Source: an uncultured Lachnospiraceae bacterium (GTDB lineage: Bacteria; Bacillota; Clostridia; Lachnospirales; Lachnospiraceae). Taken from it: DNA of 64,000 bases. The stretch's first letter is position 1, and each line of letters opens with the position of its first letter. Below, one piece after another: positions 46,020 to 55,230 of the stretch. The position numbers and the translations under genes are program-made. The stretch is taken from contig CAJUFL010000001.1 of assembly GCA_910585605.1 (NCBI GenBank), forward strand, positions 1 to 64,000, written 5' to 3'. Below the pieces are notes generated by a model. The model was not told the origin of the DNA, made no database searches, and saw only the letters and a list, made by a program, of their open reading frames with translations.

Positions 46020-46397
46020 CTAAATCCTTTTTCCTGCTTTATCAAAGTTCCGCTTTAACCCCTTCTCTACAGGATAAATACATCCAATCATGGGCATACA
46101 CTGTATCAGGCAGATCACCCCGCCGCCGGTTCCCACTATATCGGTACCCTTTCCATAAAGAAACAACATAGCAGCAACCGTTACCGGAAGCAGGATACAG
46201 CCTGCGGTAAGCCACAGCCTCCCCAAAAAGCACTGTGCAAAATCCCATGTTTCCTGACTTTTCATGGACATGGCAGTGCGATAGCCAAAAAGTCCGTTAA
46301 CATGCCTGGGTGGATGTTTTAAAAATAAATATCCGAACCCAATCATTGTAACTGGTATCATCAAATTCATTATCAGCATAAAAATCCAAAAAGCCAT
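46020..46397 (-). CDS. SdpI-family membrane protein
   Basis: Encodes 125 residues with about three to four helices. The loop NGLFGYRTAMSMKSQETWDFAQ is the SdpI/YhfL-type signature (FGYRTxxSMKxxETW). SdpI gives immunity to a sporulation toxin in Bacillus and acts as a signal receptor; many homologues have no known partner, as here. In line with the downstream DUF3784-like gene. Confidence 0.75.
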   Translation of the reverse strand: MAFWIFMLIMNLMIPVTMIGFGYLFLKHPPRHVNGLFGYRTAMSMKSQETWDFAQCFLGRLWLTAGCILLPVTVAAMLFLYGKGTDIVGTGGGVICLIQCMPMIGCIYPVEKGLKRNFDKAGKRI

Positions 46398-46504
46398 CTT
46401 TTCCCCCTCCGCCTTTTATAACCATTTGCAATCTAATTAAATGGCTGCTTTTCATCGCTTATTTAAAGCTATCCTATCCACTAAACTGCTATCCGGTTCC
46501 ACGT

Positions 46505-47155
46505 TTATTTCATATATAAGCCAATCAGTTTATACTCTGTATCGAATGACAGTGTATATGTGACATTGGCATTTTCATAGCCCACATTCACCTGCACAGC
46601 CACATACTCCTCTCCCTTCTGCCGGATTCCGGTCATATACACGTTGCCAAGGGAAATCTGTCTGCCCCAATCATCACCGATATTCCTCTTTGCCTGCTCC
46701 ATAGCTTCCCGTGATAAATGCGGTTTCATCTTCTCCTGTGCATATTCTGACTGTAACGTTTCATAATCTCCCATATCCAAGGCTAAAATGACCGCTTTTG
46801 CTCTAATCTCAATCCGCTCCTTATCAAAAACCGGGTTTTCTTCAATGGATATGGGTTTGGGAATCAGCCAGTATCCCAGTATACCCAGAACTGCTAAAAT
46901 CCCTGCAATAACCGCAATCATCCTGTATGCTTTTTTTCTTTTTGCTCCCTTCAGTTCCTCTTCCGATAAGTTCTCATTAAATTCCCCAGCCAGCTCCTTT
47001 GGTGTTCCCATTCTGCCGCATATCTGGGTAAAATCCTCCCCTTTTTCCATCGCAGTAAGAATATCCGATTCCAATTGCTTTTCAATCTCTTTTTTCTTGG
47101 AAGCTGAGCATTTCAGGTATTTGCTGACTTCCTTTATATACGCTTTCTGATCCAT
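46505..47155 (-). CDS. HAAS/DUF1700-like plus DUF3887 membrane protein
   Basis: Encodes 216 residues. The N-terminal ~70 residues (YIKEVSKYLKCSASKKKEIEKQLESDI ... MGTPKELAGEFNENL) match the HAAS/DUF1700 helical module. One membrane helix (~77-95) follows, then a small alpha/beta extracytoplasmic domain like DUF3887. It starts 3 bases after the padR stop, so it is coupled to padR, the usual arrangement in which the PadR repressor controls a HAAS-containing membrane protein. Confidence 0.7.
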   Translation of the reverse strand: MDQKAYIKEVSKYLKCSASKKKEIEKQLESDILTAMEKGEDFTQICGRMGTPKELAGEFNENLSEEELKGAKRKKAYRMIAVIAGILAVLGILGYWLIPKPISIEENPVFDKERIEIRAKAVILALDMGDYETLQSEYAQEKMKPHLSREAMEQAKRNIGDDWGRQISLGNVYMTGIRQKGEEYVAVQVNVGYENANVTYTLSFDTEYKLIGLYMK

Positions 47156-47158
47156 ATC

Positions 47159-47494
47159 TTATCCCTCCAATATTTCCTTCACATTTTTTTGAAAATCATT
47201 CCATAATTCACATAATTCCTTAAGCTCCTGACCACCCTTATAGGTAATCTGATAATATTTTCTGGATATCTCCTTACCCTTGGGTTCTCTCCACCTGCTT
47301 ATTACAAGCCCTTCATCTTCTAACCGGTAAAGAATGGGATATAAGGTTCCTTCCTTTAATGTAAACATGCCCCCGCTTTTTTCCTTTAATTCACTGATTA
47401 ACTGGTAACCGTATTTTTCATCATTTTCCAACAGCTTTAATACCAGAATCTCTAAAACACCCTTTTTTATCTGTTTCTCATATTTGGGATTCAA
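47159..47494 (-). CDS. PadR-family transcriptional regulator
   Basis: Encodes 111 residues from a TTG at 47494, with AAAGGGTG upstream; the reading frame is open much farther upstream but that part has no coding signal. The winged HTH (KKGVLEILVLKLLENDEKYGYQLISEL ... GTLYPILYRLEDEGLV) and the C-terminal dimer helix are standard for PadR-s1 types. A perfect 19-base palindrome lies directly downstream of its -10, so it is likely autorepressed. It heads an operon with the HAAS/DUF3887, SdpI and DUF3784-like genes. Confidence 0.9.
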   Translation of the reverse strand: MNPKYEKQIKKGVLEILVLKLLENDEKYGYQLISELKEKSGGMFTLKEGTLYPILYRLEDEGLVISRWREPKGKEISRKYYQITYKGGQELKELCELWNDFQKNVKEILEG

Positions 47495-47511
47495 AACATC
47501 ACCCTTTCTAT

Positions 47512-47530
47512 TATTTAGTAATACTAAATA
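47512..47530. promoter_or_regulatory. PadR operator palindrome
   Basis: TATTTAGTA-A-TACTAAATA, a perfect 9-1-9 palindrome, covers the predicted transcription start and lies 17 bases before the TTG start of padR. Confidence 0.7.
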
Positions 47531-47531
47531 C

Positions 47532-47560
47532 ATTCTAATGCTATATGCTAGAATTGTCAA
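47532..47560 (-). promoter_or_regulatory. Sigma-A promoter of the padR operon
   Basis: TTGACA (47555-47560), 17-base spacer, TAGAAT (47532-47537) on the minus strand; the operator overlaps its start point. Confidence 0.8.
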
Positions 47561-47702
47561 TATGCCTGTATTAAAAAATGCTATTACCTGCCTTGTACTC
47601 TTCCTCAACAAACGATGAGAAACACGCTTTGGGAGTTTTTCACTTTCGCAGGCAGAGCCAAATTGGAATGCAGGCTTTCCAGCTTGGCTTATGCTTCCAC
47701 AC

Positions 47703-47741
47703 AAAAAAAGACCGAAGTAAACATTTACGCTACATTCGGTC
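47703..47741 (-). terminator. Terminator of the 47730-48116 gene
   Basis: GACCGAA and TTCGGTC pair around a loop that refolds (GTAAATG/TTTAC), followed by seven T on the minus strand. The stem overlaps the gene's last codons. Confidence 0.75.
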
Positions 47742-48116
47742 CATTCCCAATCCGCCATTTAATCTTCTAATATAAGTATCCGGATCTTTTTTCATCTCTG
47801 CCATCATCCAAAAAGTATCCAGAACCATTGCTTCCTTATTACAGCTCACTGTATTCTTCCCATAATCCTGCATCAGATTATAGCGTTCTATCAGCCATAC
47901 ATACAAATCAGTTAAGCCATATCCCCGGCATTGCATTTTATCCAACAGGGAATGATGATCCAGATAATAAATAAATTCACTCATAAGCTCTCCATCTGCA
48001 ACCAATGCCTTCCACAGTTCCTCCACAAATTCTTCTTCTTTCCCTGCATAAGCTCCCAGTTCTAAAGTCCGTTCATAGGCCTTAATCCGCCTTGCATCAT
48101 ATATGATCGTATTCAT
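47730..48116 (-). CDS. Conserved-looking hypothetical protein, 128 residues
   Basis: Encodes 128 residues, charged and helical, without membrane segment or recognised domain (KEEEFVEELWKALVADGELMSEFIYYLDHHSLLDK; ends TYIRRLNGGLGMDRM). A strong AAAGGAG site and a terminator at its end support a real gene. It stands ahead of the padR operon but with its own terminator. Confidence 0.65.
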   Translation of the reverse strand: MNTIIYDARRIKAYERTLELGAYAGKEEEFVEELWKALVADGELMSEFIYYLDHHSLLDKMQCRGYGLTDLYVWLIERYNLMQDYGKNTVSCNKEAMVLDTFWMMAEMKKDPDTYIRRLNGGLGMDRM

Positions 48117-48948
48117 AATCTGCCATCTCCTTTCTACAAAACTGAATAATTCTTTCTATGTCAAGTAGTAAGTTTGCAAAAGTATTAATCTGTATAAGCC
48201 CTAAACATAAGCTTTTTGCATCTTTATGCAACTATTTATAAATCATCATTAATTCAGCAACCAAATAACAACCATAAATTCATTTAAAAAGTTCATGACT
48301 CTTATCATATCTTAAATAAGTTCCTTTTAACAAATTATACTTGTTTATATTAATATTTTTCAAATGAGCCAATCTACCTTTTAATTCACTACAATTCCCC
48401 ATCCTCTGCACATCAACTCAAAGGACTATAAACGCATATCGCTTTATAGATTAATACTAGAACCTCTCTAATTTAGTTAATCTTATTATATTACAGCAAC
48501 TAATATATTTCAACAACAAATTCTTTTTAAAGTATCATTTAAAATTATAATGATAGAGATAAAAGTAATTAGTTATTTAACAAAATTTGAAGCACCTTAT
48601 TGTAACAACCCCTTTTTATTAGAAGTTTGCTTGATATAGCAAAAGTGTTAGATGTCTCTATTCATCAATTAATTAGAAGATATTGACTAGGTCTGTAACA
48701 TTCAGACTTTAAATATGAGAAATCATATTATCATGCATATTAATTTATATTGTGCTATTTCTTGTATTTCTGAAACAGCTTTAGAAATAGTACTTTTTTA
48801 CTTTCAACATTAATGATATACTAAAAACGGATTTTAGCTGTTGAGGTATATTAGATGGAATGCAAAGAAGAAATCATTTAATAAGTTTTATACAAAGAAA
48901 TCTACTGAAAAGAAATAAATTTGTCTTGAACTAGTAAATATTCAGTAT
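48117..48948. other. AT-rich decayed intergenic region
   Basis: About 830 bases with no intact gene. It holds a short plus-strand XRE-like fragment (listed separately). A 40-codon minus-strand frame (48280-48402, MGNCSELKGRLAHLKNI ...) reads like protein but has only AGAGG ahead of it and continues in frame past its stop for 16 codons, so it may be another relic. No terminal repeats or transposase pieces were seen. Confidence 0.5.
48606..48686 (+). pseudogene. Possible relic of an XRE-type HTH regulator
   Basis: One frame reads RSLLDIAKVLDVSIHQLIRRY then stops, which is the pattern of the second helix pair of XRE repressors (LLDIAKxLDVSIDELI). Only ~25 codons remain between stops, with no start. 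Confidence 0.35.
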
Positions 48949-48960
48949 ATGGAGGGAATA

Positions 48961-49646
48961 ATGTCACAATCAAATATAATCATGTATACCACGGAAGATG
49001 GAAGTACAAAAATAGAAGTAACCTTTGACCAAGACACGGTTTGGCTCTCCATCGACCAAATGGCAGAACTGTTTCAACGAGATAAAAGTGTAATAGGGAA
49101 GCATGTAAGAAATATTTTTAAAGAGGGCGAGTTGATAAAGGAAACAGTTTGGGCAAAATTTGCCTATACTGCTTCTGACGGAAAGACTTATCAAGTGGAT
49201 TTCTATAATTTAGATGTTATCATTTCTGTTGGTTATCGGGTAAAATCTTTTAGAGGAACACAGTTCAGAATATGGGATTAACATCTTGGACCGGAAAGGA
49301 AATTAAACGTTCTGATATAGAGATTGCAAAGAATTATTTAAGCGAAAAAGAAATAGATGCATTAAACAAAATCGTCACTGCGTATTTGGATATTGCAGAA
49401 GTTCATGCTCTAAATCAAGAACCAATGTATATGAAAGACTGGTTAGAAACGATTGATGATTATCTCAAAATGACAAGAAGGGATATTTTAACTACGAAAG
49501 GAAGGGTTACTCATAAACAGGCTCTTGAGAAAGCTTATGGAGAATACGAGAAATATCGGAAAAAGCAGGAGGACGCCCTTTCTCCTGTGGAATGCCATTT
49601 TCTTGAAAGCATAGAAAAATTGCATAAGTTGGAAGAAAAAAGCTAA
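48961..49646 (+). pseudogene. RhuM-family gene with an internal out-of-frame deletion
   Basis: The 5' part (ATG at 48961, GGAGGG ahead) gives the RhuM N-terminus: SIDQMAELFQRDKSVIGKHVRNIF, AKFAYTASDGKTYQVDFYNLDVIISVGYRVKS and GTQFRIW, then stops at 49281. The 3' part (from 49272, another frame) gives the family's C-terminus: NMGLTSWTG, AKNYLSEKEIDALNKIVTAYLD and MKDWLETIDDYL. About 100 middle residues are missing. The join lies at AATATGGG, which fits both sides, so the deletion probably arose between 8-base direct repeats. Confidence 0.8.
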
Positions 49647-49659
49647 TATGTCCTGTTGA

Positions 49660-51939
49660 TCAATTCTTCTGCTCTTTTATGACACTCATATAATCCTTCC
49701 CTAGTATCTGTGCCGAATAATAAAACCTGTCCTGTACCTCCTGCATACATTTTTCCAGATATGCCGGGTCTTCTTTCACTCCCTGGGCCCAGACAGCTTC
49801 CCCAGTCATGGCATTATACCGTACCTTATCTGTCAGAAAACTATGGTCTTTAAACATCACCAGTCCCATATCCTCCGACAGCAGATCCCTTCCGGCAAGC
49901 AGCCGGGAATCATACGAAAGTCCCATCAGGTTAGAGATTGTGGGAAGCAAATCCAGATTGGAACCGTATTTCTCCACCTTCACCGGAAATTCTATCCCTT
50001 CTGTTTCTTTCATGGAAGCACTCCAAATCAGACAGGTATTGCGGTAAATCTCAAATGCATCCTCTTCCACCGCCCGTCCATGCAGTTCATCATAGGCTCC
50101 TTTTTTCAGACCGTAGGGGTAATGATCCGGTGCGATCACAAAAAGCGTATGGGAAAGCTGTCCTGCCTGTTCAAGCTTCTCTATCAGATATTTCACACCA
50201 TATTCCAACTCCGTATTGGCAGCCAGATAACATGCCGCATTCTCCGAAAGCCCCATATCTTCAACCAGCTGACGATTCTTTACTGCCATGGAATTATAAC
50301 CGTATGTATAAGGCAGATGACCGCTCATCGTCACATAATATGTATGAAAAGGAGATTTGTTCAGGTACTCATCACAGGTAATCTCCATCAGCTCCAAATC
50401 CGACTCCGGATACATGGATTCAAATGTAAGTCCCGCTCCCACTGCCTTAAAAGTATAACCCAGCTTGGGATGTGTCTTGGTTCTGTCATAATAATACGAA
50501 TCATGGTTATGATACGCATTACAGGTATAGCCCTTCCCCGCCAGCTGATTGCCCAATGCCATGGGAAGTGCATTCCCAGCCGAATGTTCCATACTCCAGT
50601 CTCCATCCACCGGAATCTGTCCCAGACAATTCACATATTCTCCGTCAATCGTGCTTAAATACCAGCTTGGCGTATAAAAATTCTGAAACTGAAATCCCTC
50701 CTGCCACATCCGGTAAAGCACAGGAGTTCGCTCCTCATCAATTACCACATCGCTGAAGCTCTCCGCTGTAATATAAATCAGATTGTAGCCTTCAAACAGT
50801 CCAGTATAGATATTCTCTGCTGTCGGCTCCACCCCCTCAAAATAAGTATGCATCTCCTGTAGTTCCATGTCTGTAGTGTTCTTTTTTAGAGCATCAAAAT
50901 CTATATCCCATTTATGGTACAAAACCTTTGTTTTTTCTGTTTTCTTGTCACTCCCGTTTCCATCTGAGGACTTTTCTCCTGTTTCGGCATTTTTTCTGCC
51001 TGCGGAATCCGTTCCGTCTGTATCCCTCTCTTTCCATACAGCTGCTGTTTCTATTTTATCCACATTTTCCTTAAATAAATGTTTTTCTATCCACAAATAA
51101 CCCGCATTCCACTGGCTTTCCGTAATTCCTGCCATATCACAGAACTTTTCTTCCAAATCCTTTGCAAGTGTCTCCATTAACCCTAATCTGTACATAGACT
51201 GTTCCGTACGATGAAACCTTGTTTTTATCACATAGGCACTGCTGATTCCTGTCCCCTCTGCCATCAATACCATGGTTCCCAGAAACGGTATTACAAAAAT
51301 TAGCATAAGGTAAATCCCTGTTTTAACCAGAGTCAATTTTTTTGAATACTTATTTTCGCCTATCTTTTCATATTTACTTCTTTTGTTTTCCGCTTTTGCT
51401 ATAACCGCTCCGAATACATCAGCATTTCCATCGTTATCTATGACCTCTGTTTTATCGGTATCTCTTACATTTTCTCCCAGTTCCCTGTTTTCTTTTTTAT
51501 AAAAATTTATCTCTAATACTACATGCCCGATATAACATAAAACAGCCACACCTATCACCAGTGCATGCTCCAAAAAAGCCTCCCATATGGTAGAACCAAA
51601 ATCCACTGCCTGACCGGCGCCGTTAAATATAGATTTCAGAGAAAGAAAATTGCCAAACACCTGATAATAAATGATCTGGGCAGTAAAATAAACCACCGCT
51701 GCCAGAAGCATGATGCATCTGGCAATCCCATTCCAGATTCTGCTACCGGTACTTCCCACCAGTAATGCCAAAAAAGAAAAGGGCAGGGAAAAAAGAATGG
51801 CATGTACCATATTAAAATCAAAATGACCGTATATTTCTACATGAAACAACAGTTCCAGTCCTATTATAAAAACCGGAATCAGCCACTGTATCTGAAAATA
51901 TTTGAAACATTTTAATTCCTTTTTCCTGTCCTTTTCCAT
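49660..51939 (-). CDS. LTA synthase-family membrane sulfatase
   Basis: Encodes 759 residues from the ATG at 51939 with AAGAGGAT ahead. Five N-terminal membrane helices (about 12-30, 38-58, 65-88, 110-135 and 195-222 from this start) precede a long polar linker and an extracytoplasmic alkaline-phosphatase/sulfatase domain. It shows NLIYITAESFSD (metal Glu), YLSTIDGEY (catalytic Thr), HNHDSYYYDR and FVIAPDHYPYG (metal Asp-His). Such enzymes transfer glycerol-phosphate from phosphatidylglycerol to build lipoteichoic acid. The linker is longer than in LtaS and polar (Lys/Asp/Glu-rich). Confidence 0.85.
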   Translation of the reverse strand: MEKDRKKELKCFKYFQIQWLIPVFIIGLELLFHVEIYGHFDFNMVHAILFSLPFSFLALLVGSTGSRIWNGIARCIMLLAAVVYFTAQIIYYQVFGNFLSLKSIFNGAGQAVDFGSTIWEAFLEHALVIGVAVLCYIGHVVLEINFYKKENRELGENVRDTDKTEVIDNDGNADVFGAVIAKAENKRSKYEKIGENKYSKKLTLVKTGIYLMLIFVIPFLGTMVLMAEGTGISSAYVIKTRFHRTEQSMYRLGLMETLAKDLEEKFCDMAGITESQWNAGYLWIEKHLFKENVDKIETAAVWKERDTDGTDSAGRKNAETGEKSSDGNGSDKKTEKTKVLYHKWDIDFDALKKNTTDMELQEMHTYFEGVEPTAENIYTGLFEGYNLIYITAESFSDVVIDEERTPVLYRMWQEGFQFQNFYTPSWYLSTIDGEYVNCLGQIPVDGDWSMEHSAGNALPMALGNQLAGKGYTCNAYHNHDSYYYDRTKTHPKLGYTFKAVGAGLTFESMYPESDLELMEITCDEYLNKSPFHTYYVTMSGHLPYTYGYNSMAVKNRQLVEDMGLSENAACYLAANTELEYGVKYLIEKLEQAGQLSHTLFVIAPDHYPYGLKKGAYDELHGRAVEEDAFEIYRNTCLIWSASMKETEGIEFPVKVEKYGSNLDLLPTISNLMGLSYDSRLLAGRDLLSEDMGLVMFKDHSFLTDKVRYNAMTGEAVWAQGVKEDPAYLEKCMQEVQDRFYYSAQILGKDYMSVIKEQKN

Positions 51940-52026
51940 TGATATCCTCTTATTCTCAGGGATTTTTATCTGCATTATGACTGCATTCATCCCCAACAAC
52001 CGGTACAAAGCATTTTTGCCAGTCTC

Positions 52027-52242
52027 TTATCCCATCCATATACCTGATAAAATCATTATAATTCCTATCACGAGAAACACAACTCCTGCCCCGCTGATCA
52101 ATCTTCCCATACTCTGCAAAAGCTGTAAAAAGCCATCTTCCTCTTCCTTTTGATAATCCGGCGGCAGATATTTACCCACATTTCTGCCAACTATCAAAAG
52201 CACCACACCTACCACGCTGATGATACTTCCTAATATCTGCAT
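52027..52242 (-). CDS. Small two-helix membrane protein
   Basis: Encodes 71 residues: helix 1 (~3-20, IISVVGVVLLIV), a charged loop (YLPPDYQKEEED), helix 2 (~49-68). No known domain. Sits on the same strand between the peptidase and the LTA synthase-like gene, 90 bases before the latter, suggesting a shared cell-envelope role by context only. Confidence 0.55.
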   Translation of the reverse strand: MQILGSIISVVGVVLLIVGRNVGKYLPPDYQKEEEDGFLQLLQSMGRLISGAGVVFLVIGIIMILSGIWMG

Positions 52243-52348
52243 ATATCTCCTTTATCCGTTCTTCTGATTTCTGTTTGCTACAGCTCCAAAACAGATCAAC
52301 TTGTCTGGTGGTTTGTCTGCCTGACAAAAATCATGTTTTCCTCCTGTT

Positions 52349-54286
52349 TTACTGTGTCTGATAAAGATATGGTGTAGGGTCCACGGCTTCCCCATTGATT
52401 CTGATCTCAAAATGAAGATGAGGACCTGTGCTTCGCCCTGTGTTACCAGATAAAGCCACCTGCTGTCCCTGGTCGACATACTGCCCCACGCTGACTGTCA
52501 CTTCACTCAGATGTCCGTAACGGGTACAGACACCATCACCATGGTCAATAATGACGCAGTTTCCATATCCGCCAAGCCATCCTGCTGTAATGATCTGACC
52601 AGCTCTGGAAGCCCTGACCGTAGTTCCCGTAGGCACTCCTACATCCGTTCCCGCATGAAGACGCCCCCAGCGGTATCCAAAATTCGAGGTAACATTCCAA
52701 TTTGTAACCGGGAACATATATGTCGGCTTGGATTTGGTTCCTCTCTTTACTACCTGTGCAACTGCCGCTACTTCTACCGTCTCCTGCAACTGCTCCCTGT
52801 CACATTCCATATCATCCTTATAGGTTACCAAATCGGTAACAATATGACTTCCCGGCGTCCCTTCCTGGACAACCTCCGTTTCTCCGATATACATACTGTC
52901 ATCATCCTGGTAGACAACTTCTTCATTATAATTTTCCTGATAGGTCTCCTGTTTTTCCACCAAAACCTGAACTGCTGCCGTGGGCACCGTAATATTCAGC
53001 CTGTCGTCATAAAAAAGATTATCATCGGACTCAATACTTGGATTTAACTCCTTAATCTCCTCTACAGACATATTGGTTTTTTCTGCGATAATAGACAGAC
53101 AGTCCCCCCGTTCCACAACATAGATATCCGCCTCTGCATTTTTTGCAGTCATTTCATTATAAGCAGTATCTTTATCCTTGATCTGCTCCTTATTTACATA
53201 AGTTTCCATAACCTGAATGGTTTCAGAAAATCCTACATATTTTATTCCGTCATCTGCAGCCTGAGGAAGCACTTCCGGAGACTGTGCAGTCGTTCCTTCC
53301 TCTCCTTCTTCCGGTGTCCCTTCTCCTGCATTTTCTCCTTCCGTAGAAGCCGCTGCCGGCTCTCCTTCCGCTGGTGCCTGTGTATCGCCTGCTCCTTCTG
53401 TAGACGTTACCTCCTCTGTAGAAGCCTCAGCTCCTGTCAAAAGGACTTTCTGATTCTTTTCAATCGGAAAAACCTGACCCGCCTCGGACGGTGCCTCGGT
53501 CTGTGTTTCCGGCTCCCCAGCAGATTCCGTAGTGCTTCCAGTCTCTTCAGTCTGTGCCTCGGTGTCCGCCTGTGTCCCGGCTTCGCTTCCCGGCATCTGC
53601 GTTGATGTGCTCCCACTGTCAGATGTCTGTGCTGCGCCCTGCTCTTTTCCTGCATCACTATCCTTTCCTTCTTTTTTGGTCACGTCAACCTCATACATAG
53701 TGACATTCCGGCTGGCGGTGGGCTTCAGCCCCACCTTAAAGACATCTTCCGCATCATAAGCACCCTGTGCTTTTTCCAGAACAGAAACCAGATCCTCCAT
53801 GCTGTCAATAGTAACTGTATAATCATCAATCCGCATCGTATAAGCAAGCTCTTTGTCAGACTCAGCATATCTGTCAAAGCTGTCCAAAACAGCCTCTGTA
53901 AGCTTTTCCTTCCGGAGCAGACGCATTCCCTCAATTGCCTCCGCATCCTTTTCCTTATCTACCTCTTCGTAGGTAACATCAATATCCAATATCTGTACAC
54001 CCTTCGCATTATATGCAAGTCTTGCACTTTGAAATGCTTCCTCACCGGCCTCCTTACTCTTCGCAAGTGCCACCACTTCACCATTAATCATAACCTTGAC
54101 TTTACTGCCAAATGAAATACTGCTTAACATAGAACTGATATAATTTTCTGTATTATCCTTTTTTTCACCGGACACCCCGATAATTTCTCCCGCTGTGGGA
54201 GCAATCAAAATTCCTATTGCAGTCCCCAGCAATGCCGCTTTAAACCAGCCCCATTGCAGTCGGGTCTTCATATTAAATTTCTTCAA
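52349..54286 (-). CDS. LysM/G5/M23 peptidoglycan endopeptidase
   Basis: Encodes 645 residues from a TTG with GGGG 9 bases ahead; an ATG five codons later is an alternative. An N-terminal membrane segment (~15-32) is followed by a helical region, a Glu/Thr/Ala-rich linker (~205-330), a LysM domain (YVVERGDCLSIIAEKTNMS, ~385-430), a G5-like segment (~440-515) and a C-terminal M23 domain. The zinc ligands are HAGTDVG and HLHFEI, with the catalytic His in RYGHLS. It hydrolyses peptide cross-bridges in the cell wall, probably held at the membrane. Confidence 0.9.
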   Translation of the reverse strand: MKKFNMKTRLQWGWFKAALLGTAIGILIAPTAGEIIGVSGEKKDNTENYISSMLSSISFGSKVKVMINGEVVALAKSKEAGEEAFQSARLAYNAKGVQILDIDVTYEEVDKEKDAEAIEGMRLLRKEKLTEAVLDSFDRYAESDKELAYTMRIDDYTVTIDSMEDLVSVLEKAQGAYDAEDVFKVGLKPTASRNVTMYEVDVTKKEGKDSDAGKEQGAAQTSDSGSTSTQMPGSEAGTQADTEAQTEETGSTTESAGEPETQTEAPSEAGQVFPIEKNQKVLLTGAEASTEEVTSTEGAGDTQAPAEGEPAAASTEGENAGEGTPEEGEEGTTAQSPEVLPQAADDGIKYVGFSETIQVMETYVNKEQIKDKDTAYNEMTAKNAEADIYVVERGDCLSIIAEKTNMSVEEIKELNPSIESDDNLFYDDRLNITVPTAAVQVLVEKQETYQENYNEEVVYQDDDSMYIGETEVVQEGTPGSHIVTDLVTYKDDMECDREQLQETVEVAAVAQVVKRGTKSKPTYMFPVTNWNVTSNFGYRWGRLHAGTDVGVPTGTTVRASRAGQIITAGWLGGYGNCVIIDHGDGVCTRYGHLSEVTVSVGQYVDQGQQVALSGNTGRSTGPHLHFEIRINGEAVDPTPYLYQTQ

Positions 54287-54317
54287 GACAATCCCCTTTT
54301 CTATGTATTTTCTCTGT

Positions 54318-54905
54318 TTAGGCGTTCCTTTTTTTCTTATGTGCCGGTTTTCTCACCGAGCACCCGAACGTTCCCAGTTTCTTTCCTAGTTTATAATATT
54401 CTCCGTGAGAATATGCCAGTAAATCGGCTTCATTTAGATGAAAACTTCCCTTTTCATCCATATACTCCTCGGAAATCTGTACATTTACCACTTCTGCAAT
54501 AAACAGATCATGGCTTCCAAGCTCCAACACCTGTTTGACCCTGCATTCAATATTCACAGGGCTTTCCATGATAACCGGCGCCTTCACTTCCCTGGCACTA
54601 CCTTTGGTAAGTCCCATCGCCTTAAATTTATCCTCATCCCTGCCGCTTCGGACACCGCAGTAGTCCGTTGCACGCATAAGCGCTTCCGTGGTCAGGTTAA
54701 CCACAAATTCCCCGCTCTCTTTTATCATATGATAGGAATACCGTTCTTTTCTAACAGAAATGGAAAGCATGGCAGGGTCCGAGCAGACTGTGCCTGCCCA
54801 CGCAACCGTTAACACATTGTCGTTTCCTTGTTTATCCTGGCAGGTTACTAATACTGCCGGAACCGGATATAACATATTCCCCGGCTTCCATGATTGTTTT
54901 GCCAT
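54318..54905 (-). CDS. Flavin reductase-like FMN-binding protein
   Basis: Encodes 195 residues from the ATG at 54905 (AGGAGG ahead; an ATG six codons earlier lies within that site). It has the split-barrel flavoreductase fold with PVPAVLVTCQDKQGNDNVLTVAWAG, MLSISVRKERYSYHMIKESGEFVVNL and the acidic C-terminal segment. The family (flavoredoxin type, DIM6/NTAB) binds FMN and passes electrons to oxygenases or other flavoproteins. No partner enzyme is next to it. Confidence 0.8.
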   Translation of the reverse strand: MAKQSWKPGNMLYPVPAVLVTCQDKQGNDNVLTVAWAGTVCSDPAMLSISVRKERYSYHMIKESGEFVVNLTTEALMRATDYCGVRSGRDEDKFKAMGLTKGSAREVKAPVIMESPVNIECRVKQVLELGSHDLFIAEVVNVQISEEYMDEKGSFHLNEADLLAYSHGEYYKLGKKLGTFGCSVRKPAHKKKRNA

Positions 54906-55055
54906 AAACAATTCCTCCTGCATGGGGCAAAATACCTTTTGACCCCGACATCATAAATTACTATAACACTCTTAAAATCTCTTGTGTACTTTTACACAAT
55001 GAGATTATACAACTTTTTTTCATTTAGATAAAGAGTGAATTCAAAAAACAAAGAA

Positions 55056-55128
55056 GACTGCCGCATTATAAGCAGATTCCCCGTCTGCCTGTCTGACAAA
55101 CTGAACATCCCCTATTTATGCGGCAGTC
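55056..55128 (-). terminator. Long-loop terminator of the YbjQ operon
   Basis: GACTGCCGCAT (55056-55066) and ATGCGGCAGTC (55118-55128) form an 11-base stem. An inner hairpin GCAGA/TCTGC fills the loop, and TTCTTTGTTTTTTG follows on the minus strand. Confidence 0.7.
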
Positions 55129-55230
55129 CCTATGATTGCAAAATCACTGCACTATTATAAGACACTTTGAAAATGGAACTCCCAAATACTATGTGCCATT
55201 TATTCCAAAACTTTCCTGAACAATATCCTG

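Noticed and set aside
47495..47758. Upstream extension of the PadR frame
   Set aside because: It crosses the padR promoter and operator and a terminator; the TTG at 47494 with AAAGGGTG is the sensible start.
49843..50658. 271-codon plus-strand open frame
   Set aside because: Antisense to the conserved sulfatase domain of the LTA synthase-like gene; composition (His/Cys/Arg-rich) is not protein-like and it has no ribosome site.
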